This document shows, piece after piece, positions 1-8,152 of a stretch of DNA of 64,000 nt. The position numbers and the translations under genes were made by a program. Origin of the DNA: Jonesia denitrificans DSM 20603 (GTDB lineage: Bacteria; Actinomycetota; Actinomycetes; Actinomycetales; Cellulomonadaceae); the NCBI RefSeq assembly GCF_000024065.1, contig NC_013174.1, forward strand, positions 2,170,001-2,234,000, written 5' to 3'. A model generated the notes under the pieces. It saw only the letters and a program-made list of their open reading frames with translations. It made no database searches and was not told the DNA's origin. Position 1 is the stretch's first letter. Each line of letters starts with the position of its first letter.

Positions 1-930
1 AGCCGCCACCACCTCGTGGCGTTCCAACCCCACAGCCAAATCATCCAAATCATCGACCAGAACCTGGCCAGGGTGTACAAACGTGCCCACCAGTAGTTTG
101 TCCGTCATGGTGAAATCAGGCAGAACAGCCTCACCCAACGAATTAATCCGATCCAACGCCGTAGACGGATCAAACCCGGCAGGAGTAAACGCGCCACGCG
201 CAAGCGCCACCGGATCCAACAGCGCCCCGCGCGACCGCAACGCCCGCGCCAACACAGGGTTTACCTCAGCGGACGGCTCCAACGACAACTCAAAATCATC
301 TTGCTGCCGAGTCGTGATCGTAATAGGCCGCAGCAACACGGGAGCGAAAATCCGTGTCGGACCCGACGGCTTCGGTGGGGACGCACCGTGATGAGTCACC
401 ACGCGGGCCAACGCCGCCACATCGTTGTCGCCCTCACCATCTGACACTTCCGTCCACGTGGCCACACCAATAGCCAAATACGTCGGCGAAATACCAAAAC
501 GTTCCGACTGTTCCTGCGCCCGTTGCGCAACAGCCCGAGTACGTTTGCGCGCAACCGGTAGCGAATCGCGGTCCCGGAAAATATTGGTCAGTCGGGTTGG
601 CCGACCCGCGAAAAGTTGGGCAATACCTGAGGGATGCGCGGACGTTAACTCAACAAGCGCGTCGCCAAGCAACGAAATGTCCGCTAGCGAGGAACCGCCA
701 GCCAACTCCACGAGGGTGTGCCGCCACCCAATCAGTGCGTCCTGAACAAGCTCGTCAGCTGACGGTGGTTTCACCAACCGCGGACGACCTGAATCCGGTG
801 CAGACCCGGCACCAGCACTCGACGGGGTTTCCTCCACCGGGGCATGCTCGTGCGTGTCTAGTGCGTTCCCACCATCAGTGTGGGGTGCAGGTGACGACGA
901 TGACTGAGCATCACGGTGTTCGCTAGGCAT
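1..930 (-). CDS. DUF4011-like helicase/AAA protein, N-terminal part (cut by window edge)
   Basis: An open minus-strand frame of 310 codons starts at ATG 928-930 and runs off the left edge without a stop. GGAGG lies about 10 bases upstream of the ATG. After an acidic, Ser/Pro-rich first 50 residues it contains a segment resembling the DUF4011 domain at the N terminus of large superfamily-I helicase-like proteins: a Trp-led helix (ALIGWRHTLVELAGG), a GVATW motif, then APVLLRPITI and AEVNPVLARALR. The helicase motor motifs would lie outside the window. These proteins are thought to act in DNA repair or defence, but this one cannot be assigned further. The family call rests on remembered sequence pattern; that the frame is coding is more certain than its identity. 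Confidence 0.65.
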   Translation of the reverse strand, partial: MPSEHRDAQSSSSPAPHTDGGNALDTHEHAPVEETPSSAGAGSAPDSGRPRLVKPPSADELVQDALIGWRHTLVELAGGSSLADISLLGDALVELTSAHPSGIAQLFAGRPTRLTNIFRDRDSLPVARKRTRAVAQRAQEQSERFGISPTYLAIGVATWTEVSDGEGDNDVAALARVVTHHGASPPKPSGPTRIFAPVLLRPITITTRQQDDFELSLEPSAEVNPVLARALRSRGALLDPVALARGAFTPAGFDPSTALDRINSLGEAVLPDFTMTDKLLVGTFVHPGQVLVDDLDDLAVGLERHEVVAA

Positions 931-1195
931 GTGGACAAGCCCTCCGGCAACTGCGCAACTCAGGAGGTGGACCTCTCCCCCTTGTCACGCTGTTCTTCTG
1001 GCGATGTAGTTGGATGAGCGCTACTTCATCAGCTGCGCTCTTCGTACGCGACGCCGCGTAACCGCACCGCTCGCTCACAGACAGTGGGCGCGGGCACGTT
1101 CACACGACACAAAATCACGGTATCGCTTCAGCCCACGACTGGCGTGTTGGCGCGCCGATGCGCCGATTAATCGGTGAGGGTGGGCATAAAAAGAT

Positions 1196-1232
1196 CAGTG
1201 CGAGCCACGCAGGGGGCAGGCGGCTCGCACTG
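1196..1232 (-). terminator. Hairpin followed by a T-run on the minus strand
   Basis: Eleven-base arms (1196-1206 and 1222-1232) pair perfectly around a 15-base loop. On the minus strand the hairpin is followed within a few bases by TTTTT, as in an intrinsic terminator. No minus-strand gene directly upstream of it was recognised, so it may end an unseen transcript or simply insulate the helicase gene. Confidence 0.45.
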
Positions 1233-1361
1233 ACAAGTCAATTGTTGCCCACCGATGGGGGCACGTCAACGCAAAACTATCCACGTGGAAACTATTCGTT
1301 ATCGAAGTGCAACGTAAAGCGCATAATTCCGCGACATTCTGCGGGTTGATGTAGTGAAGAT

Positions 1362-1397
1362 CACATGTCCATGGGGAGTTCTCCCCATGGACATGTG
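1362..1397. repeat. 36-base palindrome, 17-base arms around TT
   Basis: Arms 1362-1378 and 1381-1397 are exact reverse complements separated by TT. There is no T-run on either side, so a terminator is unlikely. The core ATGGGGAG-NN-CTCCCCAT recurs at 12308-12325 and, with one mismatch, at 57131-57148. That pattern is more like a protein-binding operator or a mobile palindrome than a one-off hairpin. Confidence 0.6.
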
Positions 1398-1564
1398 GCG
1401 CAGTCGTTTCAGCGTGAAAAAAATAGGGCCACCTGGGGTAAAGCGCCACCGCCCACCACTATGGCTGCCAGTGCGCCCATTTTCCGCCACGGCACAACTA
1501 CAGTGACCGGACGGCGGCCGTAGCGGTAACCCCTCACTGACAAAGCCTCTACACCACCGAATTC

Positions 1565-2320
1565 ATGTGCTATCAAGAGGCCATGGAACCACTTGTGCTC
1601 ATTGGAATGCTCGGAGTCATCATCGTGTGGCGTCTCAGGGGACGACACAAGAATTTCAATAAAAAAGTGGAGAATGTGGGGGTTCCGGCAGACAACTTTC
1701 CGAAGTTGAGCACTAAACAACATCACTTCCAAGACAACAAGCTCCACCCGGAAAATACTCTGGACACTCCAGATCTTGCACCAACGATTCCAGTGAAGAT
1801 CTCTTTGAAAACTGGCTTCAGGACAGTGGATGGATACGCGCGTTCGATGGAACCTTCGACCGCGAAGTGTAGCGTCACAGAAGTTTCGCCTGGAATTCCC
1901 AACCTTGAAATTATTGAACATTCAGGGAACCACTATCCATCACTAACGATAAATGGTTTCGACGAAGTACTACCAAGCTCCTCTTCTACACTAGCAAAAT
2001 TTGGAGTGTGGATTATTCCAATTCGAGGTCAGGCATTTTATGATCAGCCAAAGCTCGTGGTAGGACAGAGACTAATACCAGTGCCTGAACCAGAGAACAT
2101 TCATGATTCTCATGCTACTTACCTCACAACCGAACACGGTCAGAAGATTGGCTATGTCAATCGCGGTACTGCCAAGAAAATCAAAAAATTGGTCGATGCT
2201 AGAGTGCGCCTTTCTGCCGTCGTTGTTTCTGAGCAGCAGGGCGGAGATGATTTTGGATGCTCAGTACTCTTGGGGAAAGAAAATGTTGTGAAAGCCATAC
2301 TCACCCGCCATAATGTCTAA
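1565..2320 (+). CDS. Membrane-anchored HIRAN-like domain protein
   Basis: A 251-residue protein. Residues 9-25 (LVLIGMLGVIIVWRL) form one membrane segment followed by a basic stretch, so the rest is probably cytoplasmic. The C-terminal region, about residues 160-220, resembles a HIRAN domain: VVGQRLIPVPEPENIHDSHA, then GQKIGYVNRGTAKKI. HIRAN domains bind DNA ends or stalled forks and often accompany helicases; a membrane-tethered one is unusual. The start is uncertain: ATG 1565 has no good ribosome binding site, and ATG 1583 has AAGAGG only two bases away. Codon use is AT-richer than in the flagellar genes, consistent with acquired DNA. The residues between 30 and 155 match nothing I know. 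Confidence 0.55.
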   Translation: MCYQEAMEPLVLIGMLGVIIVWRLRGRHKNFNKKVENVGVPADNFPKLSTKQHHFQDNKLHPENTLDTPDLAPTIPVKISLKTGFRTVDGYARSMEPSTAKCSVTEVSPGIPNLEIIEHSGNHYPSLTINGFDEVLPSSSSTLAKFGVWIIPIRGQAFYDQPKLVVGQRLIPVPEPENIHDSHATYLTTEHGQKIGYVNRGTAKKIKKLVDARVRLSAVVVSEQQGGDDFGCSVLLGKENVVKAILTRHNV

Positions 2321-2571
2321 AAACTCAGCTTTCCTCACGCCGTCACTGAAAATACAGTAGGGGAAATACCGGGTTACAATATGCGGCCGCTAGCGTTCAT
2401 TCGTTCAGTCCCTCAACAGGCTGGTTGGCACTGATCTAGATATGCATGAACGCTTCGTTGCTCATGTTTCCATCAGAAGATATGTCACCGACGCTTGTCG
2501 TCCATAGTTTTGAGATCGAGACAATCGCTGAAGGTTTGATGAATCTGTGCCTCCTGCGGTGTTGTGAATGA

Positions 2572-2925
2572 TCAAGCGGGTACAGGCAACCCAAGACGGG
2601 TGGCATTCTCGATCAACGAGATACCCTCGTTGGAGATATAGAAGAAGATCGTTGCTGTGCGCAGCACCCCAGAACCACCCAGAGCATAGGCATCCAGCAC
2701 GTGCGCGAAACACACAAACGTGAAGATAAGTATTTTGCGTGAGATACCACGAAACCCTGCAGAAGAACTGAGCCTGCGCTCACTAACCGCTGCAAGAACA
2801 CCAGAAACATAGTCCGCGACAACAAAGGCGACGAGGGCATGAAACAACCCATCGAACCCGCCAAACCACCCTCCCACCCCGCTCATCACAAGGTCGGTGC
2901 TACCCAGTATCGTGTCGGTGCCCAT
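2572..2925 (-). CDS. Phage holin, Bacteriophage_holin_4 (toxin secretion/lysis) family
   Basis: A 117-residue hydrophobic protein with about three membrane segments (residues 26-45, 65-82 and 84-100). It carries the family landmarks FVVADYVSGVLAAV near residues 34-47, a short Ser-rich basic loop, FRGISRKILIF, and a C-terminal ISNEGISLIENATRLGLPVP. Family members permeabilise the inner membrane so that an endolysin can reach the wall, or help export large clostridial toxins. No endolysin, tail or capsid gene is nearby, so this is an orphan. It is either a phage remnant or a domesticated holin. Length is normal for the family and the frame is intact. Confidence 0.75.
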   Translation of the reverse strand: MGTDTILGSTDLVMSGVGGWFGGFDGLFHALVAFVVADYVSGVLAAVSERRLSSSAGFRGISRKILIFTFVCFAHVLDAYALGGSGVLRTATIFFYISNEGISLIENATRLGLPVPA

Positions 2926-3183
2926 GAATTTTCCTTACTGCTGTAGCTCCCAGCCATGTCAATCAGCGTGTAGTTGCGTGAAAAGAAGTAGTGGTTGTCC
3001 AGGTCACCACCAGACCCAAGCTCAGGAAACCCGCTGATGCCTCCTGGTAGTCACGAAAAACCGACAACAAGGACAAAGCCTTGTGCTCAGGTGTTCACGT
3101 GATGCGCCCATAAACCCCACATAAGACGCAGTCATGACGAAGGCGGTTTCTGTACCATGAAACCCTGAGGACAAGGACAACGA

Positions 3184-3645
3184 ATGAACACCCCGGAACC
3201 ACAAACACCCACACCCGTGTGGAAAACCATCATGTGGCCAGCAGCAGCCTTAGCGATCTCTCAATCGGCGTATTTCCTGATAGTGAACTCAGAATTGGTG
3301 TGGTACGTTCTACCGATCGTATTTATCGGACCGATCCTTATCCCACTAGGCGCATTCATACTGATGATCTGGAAATCGAAACCAGCACCACCGCTATACG
3401 CGTTGTTGGTTCTCCCCGTGGCGCTATATGCCGCAGGCATCGCGTCATGCATATTTGTGTGGCTGGCTGAGGGTGCGCCAGTTGGTGGGTTTCCCCTAGA
3501 TTCTGGCATATGGACTTCGGTCAACCCGTACAGAACATATGGTGTGCAAGGCGTTACTGCTGGGATCGTGTGGGTGGGCTGCTTGCTTCGTACTTTGAAG
3601 TACACACTCACAGCCCACCACGCAAAAACCCGCACTGAGGGTTAG
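3184..3645 (+). CDS. Hypothetical four-helix membrane protein
   Basis: A 153-residue protein starting at ATG 3184 with AAGGA ahead of it. Four hydrophobic segments (roughly residues 16-33, 38-61, 69-92 and 120-137) predict an integral membrane protein with short polar tails. It ends 4 bases inside the convergent gene 3642-4169. I recognise no family. Its place between a holin and other accessory genes suggests cargo of the same relic element, by position only. Confidence 0.5.
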   Translation: MNTPEPQTPTPVWKTIMWPAAALAISQSAYFLIVNSELVWYVLPIVFIGPILIPLGAFILMIWKSKPAPPLYALLVLPVALYAAGIASCIFVWLAEGAPVGGFPLDSGIWTSVNPYRTYGVQGVTAGIVWVGCLLRTLKYTLTAHHAKTRTEG

Positions 3646-4169
3646 AACACGAATTTCGCCAGCGCCTTACAAGCAGCGTCAACGACTTCTTCTGTTGCGC
3701 CGCCGTCCAACATCTTACGGAATCCGTCATTCTTCAAACCCGTCACCTGGGAGAAAAATATGTCAGCCGCATCGCTTTCGTTCGTCGCTCCGACGCTCCA
3801 CCCGATCTGCTTGAAGCGATCCGCCAGAGCAGCCGTGTCGTTGTAGTAGTTACGCAACGTTGACGACAGAAGGTGGCTATTAGTTCCATCGCCGTCTTCA
3901 AGCCGTTTCGCAAGGACAATGGCGTCACCATCACAGCACAGATCATCCCTGTTACAGGTGTTGCCAATGGTTTGCCACCGGCCATCGACTTCCTTGTCCA
4001 AGATAAGCCCGGAAATACCAGGGTGGGACCGGAAATTGTCATCTTGTCCAACCAGCGCTTCCGCAACATCCTCAAGATTCCCGCGCGTATTCCATTCCAT
4101 CACCTTCTTGATGTTGGCCATCGCCGAGGCCAAATCTCCAGCCCAACCAGTCCACTTATCAGGAATCAC
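3642..4169 (-). CDS. Hypothetical protein, possibly truncated at its 5' end
   Basis: A 175-residue frame starting at a weak GTG (4169). It is soluble, with a tryptophan-rich start (DKWTGWAGDL) and a cysteine cluster (CNRDDLCCDGD) near residues 72-82; no family is recognised. The reading frame stays open upstream of the GTG for several natural-looking codons (FFSDWNV) until a TGA, and an acidic peptide is encoded in the adjacent frame just before it. A frameshift or stop may therefore have clipped the original N terminus. The tail overlaps the convergent gene by 4 bases. Confidence 0.4.
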   Translation of the reverse strand: MIPDKWTGWAGDLASAMANIKKVMEWNTRGNLEDVAEALVGQDDNFRSHPGISGLILDKEVDGRWQTIGNTCNRDDLCCDGDAIVLAKRLEDGDGTNSHLLSSTLRNYYNDTAALADRFKQIGWSVGATNESDAADIFFSQVTGLKNDGFRKMLDGGATEEVVDAACKALAKFVF

Positions 4170-4957
4170 GTTCCAGTCTGAGAAGAAACATCATCTTCTT
4201 CGAAAGCCTCAGTGTCCAGTGCATGAAAAACCTCCAGCTAACAATGCCCACACAGTAGTTTTTTGCTACCACCAACGCGGTGACAGTCTCTTGGAAAGCC
4301 AGTTCAAGATGCAGCGCCAGGTGGGCGCATCGATCCAACTACGAGGACCTCCGGACATATCTGGGATAAACTCTTGCCCAACTTTCCCATCAGCACGAAG
4401 CTCGTCAAATCGATTCTTAAGATCCCATCAGGCTTCTTACAGACGAGGATGTTCCGCAGATTTATACCCTCGGAATTTGAGTAGAGTCCATGCAATGTTG
4501 TAGACACGCTTTCGCCAGCTGCGCGCGAAGCCATGCGGGTGCACGAGCTAATCAAGGCGGCAGAACGTGCTCAAATATGGGCTAGTCAATGTAGAGCGCT
4601 ACACGTGGAGGCAATTAGGGATAGCAAGCGTAAAGAAGTTCCATCACATGGGCTTCCTTGCTCGCCACCCAGACCTCTACGAACTCAGCCGACAACACCT
4701 CACGTATGGCGAATCTATAGCCGATCAGCTCACTGTTCAAAGCTGCATCATCTAACACACACAATAATAAACGACATACGCGTTTGCCTCCTCAGACCGA
4801 TCCCACACGTAACGCAAAGGGAACATTGTTGATCGGGAGTATTGCTTCGACGCTATGACACCACCGAGCGCGACACTCTACTAGTGATTGAGACCGCTTC
4901 ATTAAGCACAACTGCACTCAGGATCACCGTCCCGAATGCTGTTGTTGTGGTGGTGTA
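4170..4957. other. Stretch without an intact gene; coding-like debris
   Basis: No complete gene is supported here. A short minus-strand frame (about 4266-4437) encodes a natural-looking tail (FDELRADGKVGQEFIPDMSG) but has no start and is cut by an in-frame TGA. The neighbouring frame carries another plausible segment upstream. This looks like decayed genes of the accessory patch. Confidence 0.4.
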
Positions 4958-4996
4958 CTCAGGCAAATTCGAACGGCCAGCAACCGCTTTAAGAGG
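4958..4996 (-). other. Degenerate copy of a tRNA-Arg 3' half (candidate old att site)
   Basis: Aligned by eye with 7156-7194 inside tRNA-Arg(CCT), about 31 of 39 positions are identical. The match spans the T-arm (TTCGAA kept), the variable region and the 3' side of the anticodon loop. The T-stem pairs are broken, so it is not a working tRNA. It lies in the same orientation as the real tRNA, as expected for the far attachment site of an element inserted in the tRNA 3' end and then decayed. Confidence 0.45.
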
Positions 4997-5119
4997 TCAA
5001 ATTGAGACCGGAGAAGAAGCTGACCTGAGGAACATAAGCCATGTTCGGAGCACATAATCCCCAGCTGGATCTAACGTGAGACCAAGCCTTCTGACGACAA
5101 TTTGCGCTCTATCTGCGGA

Positions 5120-6643
5120 CTAAAGGCCGTAGCGTTTCTTTAGCTCTCTCTTCCGCTGCTTAAGGATTTTCGTATAGTTCTTTGCCCACTCGTTCAAACC
5201 ATCAAGATCATCTTGCGTAACCCATGTCGTAACGAACGGTCGTCTCCTGAGGGACCCCACAAAGGTGTTGGCGATCTTTGGAGCAGCACGCTCGAAGAAC
5301 TCCATTAACTCGAGTTCTCCTCGTTCTTGAGTCAGTTCAATTGCGTCACGTGCAGACGCAGCCATTTCGAAAATCGGTAGTTCACCATCATTATTATCCT
5401 GCATTAGATTCATTGGAGTGCTCGTTATCGTCGGAATTTCAAACGCTGCTTGCTTCCGATCCTTGCTATCTTCTTCAAAGATTTGAACGTTGAGATCCCA
5501 CAACAGTTCAGCAACACCAGCCTCCTTGTGTTCTTGAAAGAAGAATCTTAGCTCCATGCACCCTGTGGGAGCCGCTAATCTAGCCTTGAAAATCCGCCGG
5601 TTCCGATCCAATTCCGCAAGAACTCGTTCCTGGCTGCTTGAATAGTCGAACCGTTCATTACTTGCCCACTCTGATAGTTCTGTAAACAATGCGGCGACCT
5701 GTTCTGTAACCAAGTCTAGAAAACCGCATTCCCAGTAGAGAGGTTTGCTGCTGTAAGGGGATATAGGCTCCCTTATCGCACACTTCTCGCGCTGATGAGC
5801 GTCCAACAGAGCGGCGAGTTCATGAGGGAACATTATTTCCTCGCCACCCTCCGAACTATTGTTATTGACCATTGCTGCAACTGCCACTCCCTTGGGCAGC
5901 TCTTTCTTAAGCTTCACTAACTGACGAACATCTCTAGTTGATAGAACCTCCGACCCAAGGACGATGTTTGTCAAAGCCTTCCTAATGTCCACCTCAATAC
6001 CATCTAAGAACGGCCCTGCGTCGTGCGTTTGGCAGTCGTCAATAATCGCAATCCTAAACTCGTCTTCGTAGGACCACGAATCGTGCTTCGTAAACAACGT
6101 TCTCACAGCGTGCCGCACATGAAACTCCCTTAGCACTCTCTCTGTAAGGTGAGCGTCATTTTCCATCCAGGGTATTTGCGGGTCTGTCGATCGATTCCAT
6201 TCACGCTTCGTGTAGCGAACTCGACAAGATAGAACCTGTTGCACATCTGAAGCTTTTTCGAACGCATTGATCAGCTTCTCTTCATCAAAAACAAGTGCTA
6301 CACCGTCACCTTGATTACCATAGTGAGACCAAAGAGTCGAAGAGTGAATCTTGCTCGCTTGCGAATCCCAAGACACGCTCGGTGATTCTCTTGAGAAGCA
6401 CTTCATGTAGATGTGTTCAGTTCGAAAGTGGAGAAACGCTTCGCGAAGCCTTTCGTTATCATCAGAAAGTTCGTGAACATAGTTCGTGCCATCAAAGCCG
6501 ATAGAGGGAATCGCTGGTTTGAACTCGCGTAAGTCGTTTGACGCTTTCCCAAGAGGACGAACCAATAGCTTTCCCGAAGTGATAACCAACTTTGCAGTCT
6601 CGAACCCTGTGAAGTGTAAGAGCGCTCTTCGTTGTTTTCCCAT
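5120..6643 (-). CDS. DUF2971-family protein with a long unassigned C-terminal half
   Basis: A 507-residue soluble protein. Residues about 70-230 fit the DUF2971 pattern: a cysteine/Ser segment (CFSRESPSVSWDSQ), TLWSHYGNQGDGVALVFD, a VRYTK strand and WSYEDEFRIAI. The C-terminal 250 residues are acidic and helical and match nothing I know. DUF2971 proteins have no settled function but are frequent in integrative elements and near defence genes. The gene is clearly richer in A+T than the flagellar genes. It sits alone between a tRNA-like relic and an integrase remnant, so it is probably cargo of that element. The GGGAAAACAACGAAGAGC-type start region has no strong ribosome binding site. Confidence 0.6.
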   Translation of the reverse strand: MGKQRRALLHFTGFETAKLVITSGKLLVRPLGKASNDLREFKPAIPSIGFDGTNYVHELSDDNERLREAFLHFRTEHIYMKCFSRESPSVSWDSQASKIHSSTLWSHYGNQGDGVALVFDEEKLINAFEKASDVQQVLSCRVRYTKREWNRSTDPQIPWMENDAHLTERVLREFHVRHAVRTLFTKHDSWSYEDEFRIAIIDDCQTHDAGPFLDGIEVDIRKALTNIVLGSEVLSTRDVRQLVKLKKELPKGVAVAAMVNNNSSEGGEEIMFPHELAALLDAHQREKCAIREPISPYSSKPLYWECGFLDLVTEQVAALFTELSEWASNERFDYSSSQERVLAELDRNRRIFKARLAAPTGCMELRFFFQEHKEAGVAELLWDLNVQIFEEDSKDRKQAAFEIPTITSTPMNLMQDNNDGELPIFEMAASARDAIELTQERGELELMEFFERAAPKIANTFVGSLRRRPFVTTWVTQDDLDGLNEWAKNYTKILKQRKRELKKRYGL

Positions 6644-6754
6644 AAATCGCTGTCACCTTAGCTCGATGCGATGGGTTGGCACGCCCAGCCGCTGTTAGTT
6701 CTCCGCACTACGTCATAGCTGCTAGATGGTTACCACGTTCGCGGGATATTTCCT

Positions 6755-7135
6755 ATGTCCATCAGGAACTATGTACCCTGTGAAGAGCCGAGGGCTCCTT
6801 CCACAGGCAAGCAGCAATGGCGCCCGCAAGGGTATCCTCATATGAGAAATACACTAAACATCGGAGATCAGGGCTCCGAAAGAATAATACTCCACTCTCT
6901 AAGCCACACGGCAGTGTCTATTGCCGTTACCTCTGGGGCTACGGTCAAGGCTATTCAGACATTTCTGGGACATGAGTCTGCAGCGATGACTTTGGACACG
7001 TATGCAGGGCTCTTTGATAAAGACTTGGACATCGTTTCTGATGCTATGTCTGAGAGAACTGCAAAATGCTTGCTCCTTAAACGGGAATCAGCCCACCAGC
7101 TTGGCACTGGCAGGCTGACTCTTTTTACCGTCTGA
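6755..7135 (+). pseudogene. Tyrosine recombinase (phage integrase) remnant, C-terminal part only
   Basis: About 55 codons (6890-7058) read as the end of an actinobacterial tyrosine integrase: LHSLSHTAVSIAVTSGATVK, FLGHESAAMTL and DTYAGLF, keeping the LGH box and the catalytic Tyr. The HxLR box reads HSLS, so the second catalytic Arg is lost. The N-terminal core-binding domain and first Arg box are absent, and the 45 codons before the match look random. It cannot be active. It lies 17 bases from the 3' end of tRNA-Arg, the usual place for an integrase that uses that tRNA as its attachment site. Confidence 0.75.
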
Positions 7136-7151
7136 TCTGCGGTTATGTACG

Positions 7152-7224
7152 TGCGCTCGGGCAGATTCGAACTGCCGACACCCGCTTTAGGAGAGCGGTG
7201 CTCTATCCCCTGAGCTACGAGCGC
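7152..7224 (-). tRNA. tRNA-Arg (anticodon CCT)
   Basis: The minus strand folds into a standard cloverleaf: acceptor GCGCTCG/CGAGCGC with A as discriminator, D-loop TAGCTCAGGGGATAGAGC, anticodon loop CTCCTAA (CCT) and T-arm GGCAG TTCGAAT CTGCC. CCA is not encoded. It decodes AGG. Its 3' half is the likely integration site of the relic element to its left. Confidence 0.93.
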
Positions 7225-7302
7225 TTGGCTGTGAGGCCACACCAAGACTAGCCTGGGCGGGTTGCTGGCGCAAAAACCTGATGTCTGGTGGGGTTGTTTG
7301 CG

Positions 7303-7863
7303 TTAGTACCGGTTGCGCACGTCGACGATGGCGCCGTCAGCTTTGGTGTAGATGAAGGACCAATGGCGGGACACGGAGTAGGAGTCAAGGTAGTCACCGA
7401 CCCGGCGGTCACACCCCATCATGACGTTGAATGACACGGACTCGGAGTCGATCGCGGTGACGCCTTGGTCTGACCAGGTGCTGCACTCCACTGTGTATTC
7501 AGGGTTTTCTAACTGTTCTGCGGTGAGGATCTCTGATTCCTTGAAGTAGGTATCTGTTTCGGAGATGAGGTCTTTCTCAAATGTGTCAATGAGTTCATCG
7601 AGTTTGTTGACCGCGGTGGGGGTGAGGGAGATTTTCCCGATCTGGGTGATGTCGTCATCCTCGACTTTCACGCCTTCGGCCATGGAGCTTTGCACGTAGC
7701 TGGGCAGTTTCCAGCTCAGTTCGTTTGCGGCTTGTTCAAGCACTGGGACGGGTGCGACTCGATCCAACGCCCGGTAGGGGGTGTTCGTGGAAATGAGGAT
7801 ATACCCGCCAACGGTCACGCCAATGTACACGATCGCGCCGATGATCAACTGGGTGCGCTTCAT
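7303..7863 (-). CDS. Hypothetical membrane-anchored extracellular protein
   Basis: 186 residues from ATG 7863, chosen because GAGGAG lies 5 bases upstream; a longer frame adds only unsupported residues. Residues 4-24 (TQLIIGAIVYIGVTVGGYIL) are a membrane anchor, and the rest would face outside. Two cysteines (ECSTW and MMGCDRR) could form a disulphide. No family is recognised. It stands alone between tRNA-Arg and the OsmC gene. Confidence 0.65.
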   Translation of the reverse strand: MKRTQLIIGAIVYIGVTVGGYILISTNTPYRALDRVAPVPVLEQAANELSWKLPSYVQSSMAEGVKVEDDDITQIGKISLTPTAVNKLDELIDTFEKDLISETDTYFKESEILTAEQLENPEYTVECSTWSDQGVTAIDSESVSFNVMMGCDRRVGDYLDSYSVSRHWSFIYTKADGAIVDVRNRY

Positions 7864-8014
7864 ATCACTCCTCAAAGTCGCTGCCTGCTCGTCTGCAGGG
7901 AGCACATCATGATTGCCCCCTACTTTGCCAGTAGTAGGCAGGATGGCGCGTCCACCTAGAGGCGGATCTTGCGGGGCCGTCCATCAGCCGATGCGCCCAC
8001 CCACCACGCCAGCC

Positions 8015-8078
8015 CGTCACGTCACGTCACGTCACGTCATGTCACGTCACGTCACGTCACGCCAGCCCGTCACGTCAC
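8015..8078. repeat. Pentanucleotide tandem repeat (CGTCA)n
   Basis: Nine consecutive CGTCA-type units (one reads TGTCA) are followed by a partial spacer and two more units. The block is bracketed by two copies of CACGCCAGCCCGTCACGTCA. A (GCTGTGC) repeat follows immediately. It lies 75-140 bases upstream of the OsmC gene, so slippage could change promoter spacing. Confidence 0.85.
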
Positions 8079-8152
8079 GGTGCATGCTGTGCGCTGTGCG
8101 CTGTGCGCGGACAAGCGCTTGGTGTTGGGGGTGTGGGTGGGAGACTAGGGGC

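Larger units (their letters stand above)
931..1564. other. Intergenic region with three inverted repeats, no gene seen
   Basis: I see no convincing gene in this 630-base stretch. It holds a copy of a 17-base sequence (1276-1292) repeated near the chemoreceptor gene, a hairpin at 1196-1232 and a near-perfect 36-base palindrome at 1362-1397. Short minus-strand frames here have no ribosome binding site or recognisable content. Confidence 0.6.

Noticed and set aside
1409-1921. Minus-strand frame of 170 codons overlapping the HIRAN-like gene
   Set aside because: No ribosome binding site, no family features and composition of an antisense shadow.
4304-4555. Minus-strand frame with NLRNILV...DGILRI, suggestive of a kinase catalytic loop
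   Set aside because: Only about 15 residues fit, no other kinase motifs are present and the frame is broken; kept only as coding-like debris.
8015-8078. CGTCA array as a possible CRISPR
   Set aside because: Units are 5 bases, contiguous and without spacers; this is a simple sequence repeat.
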